Assembly: GCA_023396225.1 (NCBI GenBank)
Contig: JAEWWT010000002.1
Location: 1-61,847 of the forward strand
DNA: 61,847 nucleotides
Direction: 5' to 3'
Origin: Bacillota bacterium
GTDB lineage: Bacteria > Bacillota > Clostridia > Oscillospirales > Ruminococcaceae
Positions 26,223 through 35,166 of this stretch are shown one piece after another. Under the pieces are notes generated by a model, which was not told the origin of the DNA, made no database searches, and worked only from the letters and a program-made list of their open reading frames with translations. A program made the position numbers and the translations under genes. Numbering within the stretch: position 1 is the stretch's first letter; every line of letters begins with the position of its first letter.

Positions 26223-26360
26223 CTAATTATAAATAATACTTTTTTTCTCAACGATTACAAGCCCATTTTTTCTCCGTTCAATACTAACATCGTTTCCTCG
26301 CATTAAAATTTCGTTTACGATATTGGCATGTTCCTGCAAAAACTTTGCTACATTATCCAT
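26223..26360 (-). CDS. 45-residue protein
   Basis: An ATG at 26360 follows a strong GGAGGGGTG ribosome site. The product begins MDNVAKFLQEHANIVNEIL and ends VEKKSIIYN. It is helical then beta-rich, reminiscent of small conjugative-element proteins, but unassigned. The terminator downstream closes this unit. Confidence 0.6.
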   Translation of the reverse strand: MDNVAKFLQEHANIVNEILMRGNDVSIERRKNGLVIVEKKSIIYN

Positions 26361-26388
26361 CTTTCACCCCTCCTTATTACATTCATTA

Positions 26389-26541
26389 TTAATTGTTTGT
26401 TTCACTTGTTTCAGAAATAGTTGTTTCAGCTGCATCAGCTGATTTATCCTTTGCACCCTGAAATTCGCCAAATACAAGCCATCCTATTACTAAGACTGCT
26501 GCAATAGCTACAACAACGTACTTGATATTTTCTTTTTTCAT
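26389..26541 (-). CDS. 50-residue single-pass membrane peptide
   Basis: MKKENIKYVVVAIAAVLVIGW gives one membrane segment, and the rest (GEFQGAKDKSADAAETT and on) is hydrophilic and Ser/Thr/Glu-rich. AGGAGGAT precedes the ATG. It is the first gene after guide-RNA cassette A, so cassette A lies in its 5' leader. Function unknown. Confidence 0.65.
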   Translation of the reverse strand: MKKENIKYVVVAIAAVLVIGWLVFGEFQGAKDKSADAAETTISETSETNN

Positions 26542-26603
26542 ACCTAATCCTCCTATATTTTATTTTTTGTGACTATGACAGTTGATTATATCCTGTTTAC
26601 TTC

Positions 26604-26755
26604 TTGCTTGGCGCGTATTGCAATTTCGAATAAATATGTAATTGCAGTTATCTTTAATCTTTCCTCACACGCATGTTTGCGTAATACAATTTGCTTATAA
26701 TTACTTGGGAGTGAGCTAATTGGCTTTCCTCACGCGCATGTGTGCGTATTACAAC
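26604..26755 (-). CRISPR. cassette A repeats (3, one degenerate)
   Basis: Minus-strand order: repeat 26724-26755, 33-nt spacer, repeat 26659-26690, 34-35-nt spacer, then a decayed repeat near 26604-26623. Each repeat begins GTTG(C/T)AAT-like, has a variable CGCA-rich hairpin and ends TGAGGAAAG. The hairpin bases differ between copies but remain able to pair. Confidence 0.72.
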
Positions 26756-26876
26756 AACAGCGAGTGAAGTCCGTACGGACTACTATGTACGGAGCTAACC
26801 TTGTCGAGAGTAAAACCAACGCTACAAGCAGCGGTTTATGGTTACGATCTCGATCTGAGGGTGCAAAGTCACCCCG
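26756..26876 (-). ncRNA. cassette A leader, tracrRNA-like
   Basis: About 120 nt, nearly identical to the leaders of cassettes B-E. On the minus strand it starts GGGTGACTTTGCACCC (hairpin), contains a CGCTGC/GCAGCG hairpin (one base changed here to CTAC), CTCCGTAC...GTACGGAC (hairpin) and ends in CTTCACTCGC (26760-26769), which can pair with the repeat end. It runs straight into the first repeat. Confidence 0.72.
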
Positions 26877-26895
26877 AATTCCCCACTGGGGAATT
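26877..26895. repeat. 19-bp palindrome at the edge of cassette A
   Basis: Perfect copy. Its last base is the first base of the TTA stop codon of virD4, so the gene ends and the cassette begins at the same point. Confidence 0.92.
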
Positions 26896-28514
26896 TATGC
26901 TGAAACAGGTATTTCCTTATAATACACCCCGTCAACATTTTCAAACTTACTTTCAGTTTCCTCAGAAACGTCAAGAGGTTCAAAATCATTTGTCTTACGA
27001 CCAATAATATTTACGGTAACTTCTTCAACTTTTTTATAGTCCAGTTCCGAAAAACTATCATCGGAAGCAATGAACGATACATCGAGAAGTTCTACTTCCT
27101 TTTCTGTATGTATGCTGCTGAGTGCATATGTATTATTTACTTTATCACACTCCTCGAGTTCCTTATATCGAGGATGTTTCTCCAGACGATATTTAAGAGT
27201 TTTAAATGGTGGAAAACCTCTGATAAGTATGATACATTCAGAGTTATCCATTTCTGCAAGCTCATTCGGCTGCATTAATTCGCGGCCAAGAATGCCATCG
27301 TTGTATGTAGTTGAACCTTGTCGTGATTTAGTCTTATTTATTGATAATGTATCAATTGTTTCTTTGCCAAGTTCTTTTGATATGTATTCATTTGTTGACT
27401 GATCCTTACCACCCAGGTATACCATTGTATCGCAGTTACCAGGTATCTCTTCCCACGACTTTTCGTAAAGTCGCTTAAGCTGTGCAAGGTTCTGGAGGAT
27501 GATAGTTGCAGATATTTCATGTTTTCTCATAGTAGCAAGCTTCTTATCAAACTCTGGAATCTTACCAATGTTTGCAAACTCATCAAGTAAGCAACGTACA
27601 TGATTTTTGAGTCTACCTCCATATTTTTGTATCGCCCTGTCAAAGAGAGAATCAAACAACTGAGTGTACATCATAGCTGCGAGAAAATTATATGTAGTGT
27701 CTGTTGCCGGAATAATAATGAATAGTGCAGTTTTTACATCTCCAACTGTTTCAAGGTGGATTGTATCTTTATGAGTAAGATTTCTTACACCCGGAAGTTT
27801 AAAATACTGAAGTTTTGTAGTTGTAGATATAAGTATTGATTGCAGCGTTTTTCCTGCTGCCTGCTTGAATTCATCATAGTATTGCACGGATAAAGCCTTA
27901 GGATTTACTTTTCTGCGTTCTTCAAATATTGCATCAAACTCAGATTGCTTTTCCTCATCATTTCCACTTTCATTCTCTGATACATCAGCTTTTCTTATGA
28001 TATCAAGCACCATAGCAAAGTTCTGTTCATCTTCATCTCCAATTTCAACAAGCAAGAAACAGACAGCAGATAGCAAAAGCTTTGTAGAATCATCCCAGAA
28101 GGGATCTCCTGATCCAGAGCCTTCAGGCTTCATATTCATCATAAATGTGTTAATCATTTTAATTACATTGTCTGCTTTAAATTCTCCGTTATAATCCTTC
28201 AGATAATGAAAAGGATTATAATTTGAGCTATGTTCCATATTCATAAGATTGAATACTTTAACTACATAGCCGTTTCTCTCTAGCATTTTGCCACATGACT
28301 GGAGCAGTTCTCCGGATGGATCGGTAACGACAAAACTTGTATTGCATTGGAGTAAATTTGGTTTTACAAAAAACCTTGACTTTCCAGTTCCTGAGCCACC
28401 TATAATAACAGCATTAAGATTAAGCATGGCTTCAACCTTTTTTGCTGACGAGTTATCCACTTTTATAGCTATTTTCTTGGGTTGATTTTCTTCTGGCTTT
28501 ACTTTTTTAGTCAT
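26895..28514 (-). CDS. virD4: VirD4/TraG coupling protein, ATPase half
   Basis: The protein has Walker A GGSGTGKS at residues 39-46, Walker B CLLDEFANIGKIPEF near 340 and the TraG C-terminal signature. It should pump DNA into the channel. The usual N-terminal membrane domain is missing: it lies in the separate gene at 28851-29300, on the other side of cassette B. I give the ATG at 28514 (539 residues). GTG 28526 or ATG 28550 are possible because no ribosome site is ideally spaced. Confidence 0.93.
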   Translation of the reverse strand: MTKKVKPEENQPKKIAIKVDNSSAKKVEAMLNLNAVIIGGSGTGKSRFFVKPNLLQCNTSFVVTDPSGELLQSCGKMLERNGYVVKVFNLMNMEHSSNYNPFHYLKDYNGEFKADNVIKMINTFMMNMKPEGSGSGDPFWDDSTKLLLSAVCFLLVEIGDEDEQNFAMVLDIIRKADVSENESGNDEEKQSEFDAIFEERRKVNPKALSVQYYDEFKQAAGKTLQSILISTTTKLQYFKLPGVRNLTHKDTIHLETVGDVKTALFIIIPATDTTYNFLAAMMYTQLFDSLFDRAIQKYGGRLKNHVRCLLDEFANIGKIPEFDKKLATMRKHEISATIILQNLAQLKRLYEKSWEEIPGNCDTMVYLGGKDQSTNEYISKELGKETIDTLSINKTKSRQGSTTYNDGILGRELMQPNELAEMDNSECIILIRGFPPFKTLKYRLEKHPRYKELEECDKVNNTYALSSIHTEKEVELLDVSFIASDDSFSELDYKKVEEVTVNIIGRKTNDFEPLDVSEETESKFENVDGVYYKEIPVSA

Positions 28515-28562
28515 ATGTTTTATCACATTCCTTCCATGTTTTTTTCTCATTAGAGCGATACA

Positions 28563-28709
28563 CTTTCCTCGCGCACGTGCGCGCATATTACATCCTTGTA
28601 TTGCATTGTAAACTTTCCTCACGCGCGTGCGCGCATATTGCAACATCATCGGTCATCTGACGTTGAGCATCTACGAGCTTTCCTCACGCGCGTGCGCGCA
28701 TATTGCAAC
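28563..28709 (-). CRISPR. cassette B repeats (3, one diverged)
   Basis: Repeats at 28678-28709 and 28613-28644 are identical 32-mers with a 33-nt spacer. A third at 28563-28594 has changed bases (TTACATC in place of TTGCAAC on the plus strand) and is only 18 nt from the second, as if a spacer were partly deleted. The ATPase half of virD4 follows. Confidence 0.75.
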
Positions 28710-28833
28710 AGCGACCGCGAGTGAAGTCCGTACGGACTACTATGTACGGAGCTAACCTTGTCGAGAGTAAAACCAACGCTGCAAGCAGCGGTTTATGGTT
28801 ACGATCTCGATCTGAGGGTGCAAAGTCACCCCA
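28710..28833 (-). ncRNA. cassette B leader, tracrRNA-like
   Basis: Nearly identical to the other leaders, with CTTCACTCGC at 28717-28726 next to the first repeat. It has a slightly different junction (CGGTCGCT) to the repeat. It lies inside what relatives encode as one virD4 gene. Confidence 0.75.
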
Positions 28834-28852
28834 AATTCCCCAGTGGGGAATT
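28834..28852. repeat. 19-bp palindrome at the edge of cassette B
   Basis: Perfect copy overlapping by two bases the stop codon that ends the virD4 membrane half. Confidence 0.92.
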
Positions 28853-29300
28853 ATTTATTTCGTTCTCGTTCTTTTCTATCCAAAACCAGGTAGATGTCAT
28901 CTGCATAGATTATGTTATTGTAAAGGTCTTTACTATCTTGGAGACTTTTCTTCTCTTCGTCCGTTCCCCAACGCGCAGAGCCATGCTCCACACCTTTTCG
29001 ATGATATCGTTTTTTAGTTGTCGACTTGTAAGCATAATAAACTCCGACTACAATAAGACCTACAAGACCACCTTTTCGAGCATAAGTATTATTTTGAGCA
29101 GCTGATAAAAAAGCATCCTTTGGAGGAATAGTTTCTACAGCACTAATTGCTGACAATATATCTATATCACCATCTTCTTGTAATGTCATGTCAATTGCAC
29201 AGCCAACCATTATTCCTGCGCAGATAGCTATTATTGCAGCACAAAGGTAAATAATCATGGTAATACTGCTATTCTTTTTTTTATTTGCTGCCACACTCAT
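28851..29300 (-). CDS. VirD4/TraG coupling protein, membrane half
   Basis: This 149-residue protein has two membrane segments (near 15-35 and 80-95) followed by GVEHGSARWGTDEEKKSL, the conserved sequence that in VirD4/TraG proteins links the membrane domain to the ATPase. It ends at RKERERNK, just where the Walker A domain would follow. The ATG overlaps the PcfB stop (TGATG). The two halves could assemble as a two-chain coupling protein. Confidence 0.88.
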   Translation of the reverse strand: MSVAANKKKNSSITMIIYLCAAIIAICAGIMVGCAIDMTLQEDGDIDILSAISAVETIPPKDAFLSAAQNNTYARKGGLVGLIVVGVYYAYKSTTKKRYHRKGVEHGSARWGTDEEKKSLQDSKDLYNNIIYADDIYLVLDRKERERNK

Positions 29301-31534
29301 CACCTTACCTTACTAATGTCTACAACAGGTGCAGAGTTACCCTTATCAATTACTTGATTTTTAACCTTTTCAGAAGCAGTCTTAATTACCTGGTTAAGAT
29401 GTTGTCCTGTACCAACTTTGGGAGAGATTTTTGATATTGAATTATTTATGCTTTTACAAATCTTTTCAGATTTAGCAGCATCAACCCCGAATACATCTGA
29501 TATTTTATTAGAATCAATTTTATCCTTTGGCATTATTATAGATTTGTCTCCGTTTGAAATAAAGCACTGAGTAGATGTAGTTAATTCAACAGATATATCA
29601 TTCGCTGCAAACCTAGTACATGGTGGTATTACATTCATCTTATCAAAATTGTGCATCAGCTCTGCTACAGCAACGGAGTCTTTAATATTAAGCTTATCTG
29701 TAACGATTCTTTCAATTTCGGTTCTCGGCACAGACTTGTCAAATGAAATAAAATCAACACCTTTACCTCTGTCTGCCACAACAAACATAGTATCATTATC
29801 TCTTGCGTAAACCACGTTATGTAATAGTATATTGTTTGTGTCTATCCTTTCAGCATTTAAGCCCTGAACATAGTTTTTATCATCTTTGGATTCCAATCCT
29901 ATAGCATCGATAGCTTTATTTGCTACAAGCTCAGATTTTATGTAATCAAACCCGAATTTTTCCTTTACAGCATTTGATAAGTTTGATTTTGAATCTGCCG
30001 TTAAGACTGCATACTTATTCAGCGTACGGTCAAAAACAAAAATCTTGCTGCCGATTGATTGTTCGTTATCCGATAAGTTAATTGCACCGCAGCTCTTAAT
30101 CTGCTGAACAACATTATACTGAGATTTTAATTCGTCAATATTTGGAATATCAGAATAATTAATACTTAAAGCTTCTGATTTATAATCAAATATAGACTTC
30201 TGTTCGGCATTAAGCTTTTCACTAATATTTTTCAAAATAATTTCTGAAGTACGATTGTTAAAGCCTTGTGCCAATAATGCTTTCTTTATGTTCTCGCTGT
30301 TATCTATACCTAATTTAATAAGCTTATTATCACTTGCATTATACAGCTCTATATGCTCAAGCTCATTGGTATCAGAAAATGCTATTACTGTATCTTTATT
30401 CATATAACGGCTCTTGCCGTTATAATTCTCTGCAAGCTGATTTCCTGATATTTCAGCTGTCATTTTGCCATCCTTATTATAGATATTGTATGTTGCGGCC
30501 AGATCAATTTGTCCGCTAATAGCACCATTATTCTCAATGAACTCATTTTTATTTAGATATATATACTGTTCACCATTTGTATTTGGGACCCTTGTAAAGT
30601 AATTTTCAGCCGTTTCCTTTATAACCAACGACTTTTTATTTATAGAAATCTCATTACCGATGACATCTATTATCATTTTATCGGCATTTGCTCTATCAGC
30701 AATATAACTATTCTTAATATCTGCAATACGGTTATTTTCAGTCGCCGGGTAGATAATCGTTACCTTGTCATCCTCAGTCTTACTGAATCTTACATTTGGA
30801 GCATTACTCATACCTTGCAGAGTTTTGTTAAGGGCATTAGCTTCCGTGAAGCTTAATTCCTCAACCGTGTAATCAAGGTTATCAAGATCCTTTGAGGTTT
30901 GTTCAAATTTTATAACATTAATTGCTTGAACCTGATCTTTTAAAATAGCAGCTTCTCTTACAGCTGAATCAAACTGCTGTTCAAATTCCTGTGGAACTAC
31001 GGCAAGTGTTTTATTATTTGAGGAAGTAAACATAAATGTTGGTATATCGTGACATTCCAACACTGTATTAGCTGTATCAGTTAAATCAGATGATATAACA
31101 CCTTCTTTAAATTTTAAGCTTCCTGCAAAGCGTTCTTCTTGTTCAGCTGCTATCTGTTTAAGAGCAGCTGATATAGCATTAGCATCTTTCTCTGGAAAAG
31201 CAACTGAAGCGATATTGCCAGGTTTAACTTTAAGAACAGCAAAGTGTGCGCAGTACTTAGGTGCTAACTCTGACAAACGGCTGACATGCTCAGAAGGGAA
31301 ATTTGTATAAGCTAATTTTACTCCTTGTCTCTGAAGATCTTCAAGTTCCTTTGTTTGGATTTGACCATATTTTACAGTTGATAATACATCTTTATTTTCA
31401 GAGTTCCTTATAGATTTTTCTATTCTCATTTTAGCTATATCGAAGAGAAATTTTGATAATGCACTTACTGGCTGTGCAAGAGCGCCTTTTAAAATCGACG
31501 TTACCTCTGATGAGGTTTCCTGAGCTATTGACAT
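29300..31534 (-). CDS. PcfB-like (DUF3801-type) protein with long C-terminal extension
   Basis: The first ~150 residues fit PcfB/DUF3801: a basic helical start, then QIQTKELEDLQRQGVKLAY and a compact alpha/beta domain. PcfB normally sits directly before the coupling protein gene, as here. The remaining ~590 residues form several alpha/beta repeats like those in the giant methylase protein, far beyond the usual PcfB length. PcfB acts as a relaxosome adaptor; that role is inferred here. Confidence 0.78.
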   Translation of the reverse strand: MSIAQETSSEVTSILKGALAQPVSALSKFLFDIAKMRIEKSIRNSENKDVLSTVKYGQIQTKELEDLQRQGVKLAYTNFPSEHVSRLSELAPKYCAHFAVLKVKPGNIASVAFPEKDANAISAALKQIAAEQEERFAGSLKFKEGVISSDLTDTANTVLECHDIPTFMFTSSNNKTLAVVPQEFEQQFDSAVREAAILKDQVQAINVIKFEQTSKDLDNLDYTVEELSFTEANALNKTLQGMSNAPNVRFSKTEDDKVTIIYPATENNRIADIKNSYIADRANADKMIIDVIGNEISINKKSLVIKETAENYFTRVPNTNGEQYIYLNKNEFIENNGAISGQIDLAATYNIYNKDGKMTAEISGNQLAENYNGKSRYMNKDTVIAFSDTNELEHIELYNASDNKLIKLGIDNSENIKKALLAQGFNNRTSEIILKNISEKLNAEQKSIFDYKSEALSINYSDIPNIDELKSQYNVVQQIKSCGAINLSDNEQSIGSKIFVFDRTLNKYAVLTADSKSNLSNAVKEKFGFDYIKSELVANKAIDAIGLESKDDKNYVQGLNAERIDTNNILLHNVVYARDNDTMFVVADRGKGVDFISFDKSVPRTEIERIVTDKLNIKDSVAVAELMHNFDKMNVIPPCTRFAANDISVELTTSTQCFISNGDKSIIMPKDKIDSNKISDVFGVDAAKSEKICKSINNSISKISPKVGTGQHLNQVIKTASEKVKNQVIDKGNSAPVVDISKVR

Positions 31535-31665
31535 TTACCCACTTCCTTTTATTTCATTAACTGTATTATATCACATACCAAATATAGACAATAGCACCTA
31601 TTTTTATGTTTTTTACCCTCCAAACACTACATATTGTGGTCTGTTTAGCGCAATTAGAAAAAAAG

Positions 31666-31701
31666 CGCTCATTTTTGATCGAAAAGTGACAAAAATGAGC
31701 G
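31666..31701 (-). terminator. Rho-independent terminator
   Basis: A 12-bp stem (31666-31677 with 31690-31701) is followed on the minus strand by GC and a run of seven T. It lies upstream of the PcfB-like gene and would isolate the transfer operon from the lipoprotein unit. The rest of 31535-31795 is AT-rich; a promoter for the transfer operon is expected there but I cannot assign one. Confidence 0.85.
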
Positions 31702-31757
31702 TCTGTGAATAGTTCCCTAATATTCTGTAAACTTTGTATTAACGAATTAAGTAAAAA

Positions 31758-31790
31758 ACAAGGGAAGCTTATTTATAAAACTTCCCTTGT
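31758..31790 (-). terminator. terminator after the lipoprotein gene
   Basis: A perfect 10-bp stem (31758-31767 with 31781-31790) is followed by a T-run on the minus strand, six bases after the stop codon. Confidence 0.85.
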
Positions 31791-31795
31791 ATAAA

Positions 31796-32725
31796 TTAAA
31801 TTTCTACAGATGTATATTCCTTCCGAGGGTCAATCATTCCTAACATTTCAGATTCTGCACTTTCAATTTCAAATAAATTTTCAACTACAAAGTAATCCAA
31901 AAAAGAATATTCTATGATATTATCTTCCGTTACAACCACATCACCAGCCTGACAAAAACAATACTTTTTAAAATCAATACTTTCTCCAACAGAATAATCA
32001 TCAACACCAATATCACTATTCTCTTTTGTCTTTTCTATTGTCCCAGTGACTTCGTACATCACAATGTATCTATTTACATCGTGTTCTTTTGAAACTGCAT
32101 TTGAAGATACAAGTACATATCTTTTTATTGGCATATAATTAATATTTTTCAGAGTCCAACAGTAATCATAATATCTTGCTACAAAATCATTATATTCTCC
32201 ATTAAACTCCTCTTCTTTTGGTGCATGAACAAACTCTTTTCTTGAATATGCTTCCCCAACAATATTTGTAGCCGTGGAAGCTTCTTTTTTCAAACTTTCT
32301 TCTAATTCAGATAAATCATATTCATTATTTGCTCCAACAATATATGTATCAAGCCCCGACACTTCAATCTCTTTTGTTGTAATCGTAGCTTTACAACCAC
32401 GATTTGCAAGATATTGATAATCAACCAGAGCTGTAACTGTTATTTTATCTCCATTTGATAGACCTTCTTTTTTATCCAAAGAAAAGTCCACTCCAGACGT
32501 TATTATGCTATCACAGTTACTTTTATCAAGCCTTGCAGTTGCATAAGGAGCTTTTCCATCTATCTCAACTTTCACATCCTTGAATACATCAATCTCACTT
32601 AAATTATCGTTTTCTGCCACAGTAGTCTGTGTTGCAACTACAGGCTGTTCTGTACCTTCATTGCTTTTTCCACACCCTGCTAAGAACATTGCGCACACAA
32701 TTAATAATATTAATACTTTCTTCAC
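31796..32725 (-). CDS. lipoprotein of unknown function
   Basis: The 309-residue protein has a type II signal peptide (MKKVLILLIVCAMFLAGCG, lipobox LAGC), so it should be anchored outside the cell membrane. The mature part contains two domains of mixed structure (VTALVDYQYLANRGCKATI; YVLVSSNAVSKEHDVNRYI). It is a single-gene unit with its own promoter and terminator. Surface exclusion or mating contact are possible roles, but nothing in the sequence proves them. Confidence 0.82.
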   Translation of the reverse strand: MKKVLILLIVCAMFLAGCGKSNEGTEQPVVATQTTVAENDNLSEIDVFKDVKVEIDGKAPYATARLDKSNCDSIITSGVDFSLDKKEGLSNGDKITVTALVDYQYLANRGCKATITTKEIEVSGLDTYIVGANNEYDLSELEESLKKEASTATNIVGEAYSRKEFVHAPKEEEFNGEYNDFVARYYDYCWTLKNINYMPIKRYVLVSSNAVSKEHDVNRYIVMYEVTGTIEKTKENSDIGVDDYSVGESIDFKKYCFCQAGDVVVTEDNIIEYSFLDYFVVENLFEIESAESEMLGMIDPRKEYTSVEI

Positions 32726-32759
32726 GTCAATCTCTCCTCAAAAATAATATAACTGTTAA

Positions 32760-32788
32760 ATAATATCATATTTGATATTATATGTCAA
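32760..32788 (-). promoter_or_regulatory. promoter and operator for the lipoprotein gene
   Basis: On the minus strand TTGACA (32788-32783) and TATTAT (32765-32760) are 17 bases apart. The inverted repeat TAATATCA-N4-TGATATTA (32761-32780) covers the spacer and -10, a typical repressor site. It overlaps the end of parB. Confidence 0.75.
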
Positions 32789-34322
32789 CACTTGTGTTTT
32801 TTCTTTCCACTTCAAAATATAACTGCAGAGCTTTGTCCACAATATCTGCTACATCTTTTGGCTTTGTATCTTCATCAAAGTATTTCTGAAATGTCTCCAT
32901 GTTAAGCGTAACCTTAATAGCTTTTGGTGACTTTGTCTCTCCGGTTGATGATGATTGTAAAACAAAGTTTTTAATTATAACATTTCTAGCCTGTTCAACA
33001 CTGCCACTAAATCCATAGAATATTTCCCTATAACGCTGTGCTAAAGAAATATCCAGTTTTCGCATCTCTCCATTGTCATGAAGATCGTGTCGTTCAAATA
33101 CAGCTACTTGAGCATTTTCTGAAATGTATGATAACTCAACAGCAGCTCTTATTGAAAGTTCCTTAGAATCTACCCAAGACTTTAATTTATCAATGAGTTT
33201 ATCAACCCTTATTAATCTCGCTACGCTATTCTTGCCAAGACCATATTCATTTCCCACTTGTTCAAGTTTGGAATTCCCCACTGGGGAATTGCTAGTCAAT
33301 ATAGTAAGTTCATTTGCAATAGCAACTCTTTTTTCCTCAGAAAACATTTGAGAATGTCTCATAGCTATTACTGCCGCTTGTTCGGATATCTGAAGATCAT
33401 CAAATCCACGCTGCATGAGATTTGTTTCTATTACATACATTTCAGCATCTTCATCTGATAGATTCTCTTTAACCACTCCAGGAACAGAAGTAAGGCCTGC
33501 AAGCTTTGCAGCATTAGTTCTGTTATGCCCGGCAAGTATTTCGTACTTATCTCCAGATGGTCGTACTATTATTGGTGTCAACACACCATTTTCCTTAATG
33601 GACTGTACCATATCTTCAAGCCGTTCGCCTGAATAAAGCTGAAATTTATGATTGTGATAGGGAACTAGCATTTCTAAAGGAATAGATTTTAACTGATTTG
33701 ACTGAGATATCATAGCATTAAAATTTAAACTTTGCATTTTACTTACTTCCTCCGATTTTATATTTGCTTCAATCTTACCGCTTGCGCTTTCTTTAGCAAT
33801 TTCAATACGCTGTAATACTATTTCTTTTTCAGAATCTTCAGTTTCACCTTTGCGAGTACCATCATCATTAAAGAAACGTTCTTTAACGGCTTTTCTTGCT
33901 TCATATCCCGATTTATTAGCCTTAAAATATAAAGGAAACACACATAGTCCATTGCAATGAAAATCAGCAGCTCTCCATTCATCAGGAACTCTATTTATTG
34001 TACCGCCCTTTTCCGCACCATCAATTTCATTAATAAATCTAAAAACACGCTTTGCAAATTGCAAATCCAACGTGTATAAATAGCACATGGTATGATCCTT
34101 TGGTTCGGTCCCAATCCTACATTGAGTACGATAAGCTATAGTAGGAGTGGCCCGACACTCTCGCTTTGTAATATCTCTTGTTCTCCAATCTCGCTCAACT
34201 ACTATGTATGGACACCCGAAGCATTCATGCTGTTCTGAAAAATTTTCAAGAATATATCCAGTAGTTGCAGCGTTTGTACTTTTTCTATACTTCTTGCCAC
34301 ACTTACAAATATAATCATTCAT
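32778..34322 (-). CDS. parB: ParB-family protein with N-terminal zinc-finger-like region
   Basis: This 514-residue protein starts with a Cys-rich region (CKCGKKY, CFGCPYI), then a ParB/Srx-type nucleotide-binding domain (near 225-315; ILAGHNRTNAAKLAGL) and a helix-turn-helix part (LEQVGNEYGLGKNSVARLIRV). The palindrome at 33272 inserts TSNSPVGNSKLE just before that HTH. With the adjacent parA it should help maintain the excised circular ICE. The longer length than plasmid ParB comes from the N terminus. Confidence 0.92.
   Translation of the reverse strand: MNDYICKCGKKYRKSTNAATTGYILENFSEQHECFGCPYIVVERDWRTRDITKRECRATPTIAYRTQCRIGTEPKDHTMCYLYTLDLQFAKRVFRFINEIDGAEKGGTINRVPDEWRAADFHCNGLCVFPLYFKANKSGYEARKAVKERFFNDDGTRKGETEDSEKEIVLQRIEIAKESASGKIEANIKSEEVSKMQSLNFNAMISQSNQLKSIPLEMLVPYHNHKFQLYSGERLEDMVQSIKENGVLTPIIVRPSGDKYEILAGHNRTNAAKLAGLTSVPGVVKENLSDEDAEMYVIETNLMQRGFDDLQISEQAAVIAMRHSQMFSEEKRVAIANELTILTSNSPVGNSKLEQVGNEYGLGKNSVARLIRVDKLIDKLKSWVDSKELSIRAAVELSYISENAQVAVFERHDLHDNGEMRKLDISLAQRYREIFYGFSGSVEQARNVIIKNFVLQSSSTGETKSPKAIKVTLNMETFQKYFDEDTKPKDVADIVDKALQLYFEVERKNTSVDI
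33272..33290. repeat. 19-bp palindrome inside parB (NSPVGN)
   Basis: Perfect copy, in frame, in the linker between the ParB/Srx domain and the HTH. Confidence 0.9.
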
Positions 34323-34354
34323 ATCCTACACACTCCTTTCTCTGTGGAATGTGA

Positions 34355-35143
34355 TTATTTCGTTCTCAAAATTACCTCATGACCAAGATAAATATATTCA
34401 TCTCCCAACTTTGAATGCGATTCAAGACACATGCTTTTTCCTGAATCAGATGAGTAAGCAGCTTCTACAGCTCTATGTATTACTGTATCAAACATTTTGT
34501 TGCCAAATCGCTTGGATAATTCATCTGAAGTTGTTTTGCTCATTGTTGTATTATCAACCATTGTTGACAGCACTCCAACTACCTCTAGTCCAGGATTTAC
34601 AGTACTCTTTATCTGAGCAATGACATTATTTAAACCTTGTAAGCCCTGAAGTGCAAATTTCTGTGTCTGTACAGGAATAATAATCCCATCCGAAGCAGTA
34701 AGAGCATTCATTAATAATACACCTAAACTTGGTAAGCAGTCAATAATTATATAATCGTATGCTTCAAAACACTCCATAGCCAGAACACGCTTCAGCACGC
34801 TTTCTCTTGCTATTGCCTGTGATAAGTAAAAATCTGCGCTTGCAAGGTTTATATCAGCTGGAACATAATCTATTCCATTAATATCGTTATGCAGTATACA
34901 ATCCGAACTGAGTTGTCCCAAATTTCCCGTTACAGTAGCCATCATCATGTTGTTTATACCTACAGAGTTCTCATTATCTTCAAATTTTAGATAAGATGTC
35001 ATGTTCGCCTGTGGATCAAGATCTATAAGGCAAACCTTTTTACCTTCATCAATAAGAGTAAGTGCAACACCGAGATTGACAGCCGTAGTTGTTTTTCCAA
35101 CTCCACCTTTTTGATTTGCAACAGCTATTATTTTCTTAGACAT
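34355..35143 (-). CDS. parA: ParA-family partition ATPase
   Basis: From the ATG at 35143 (GGAGG eight bases upstream) the protein is 262 residues, MSKKIIAVANQKGGVGKTT. It has the deviant Walker A KGGVGKTT, the LIDLDPQAN motif and Walker B YIIIDCLPS. An in-frame ATG 18 bases earlier precedes the ribosome site and is unlikely. Partner of the downstream parB. Confidence 0.95.
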   Translation of the reverse strand: MSKKIIAVANQKGGVGKTTTAVNLGVALTLIDEGKKVCLIDLDPQANMTSYLKFEDNENSVGINNMMMATVTGNLGQLSSDCILHNDINGIDYVPADINLASADFYLSQAIARESVLKRVLAMECFEAYDYIIIDCLPSLGVLLMNALTASDGIIIPVQTQKFALQGLQGLNNVIAQIKSTVNPGLEVVGVLSTMVDNTTMSKTTSDELSKRFGNKMFDTVIHRAVEAAYSSDSGKSMCLESHSKLGDEYIYLGHEVILRTK

Positions 35144-35166
35144 TTTATTTTCCTCCGTCATTTTTA

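Noticed and set aside
26740..28949. Plus-strand frames in the cassettes that give a similar peptide each time (RVKSVRTTMYGANLVESKTNA-like)
   Set aside because: They are translations of the conserved leader in one frame. No ribosome sites; the leader is better explained as structured RNA.
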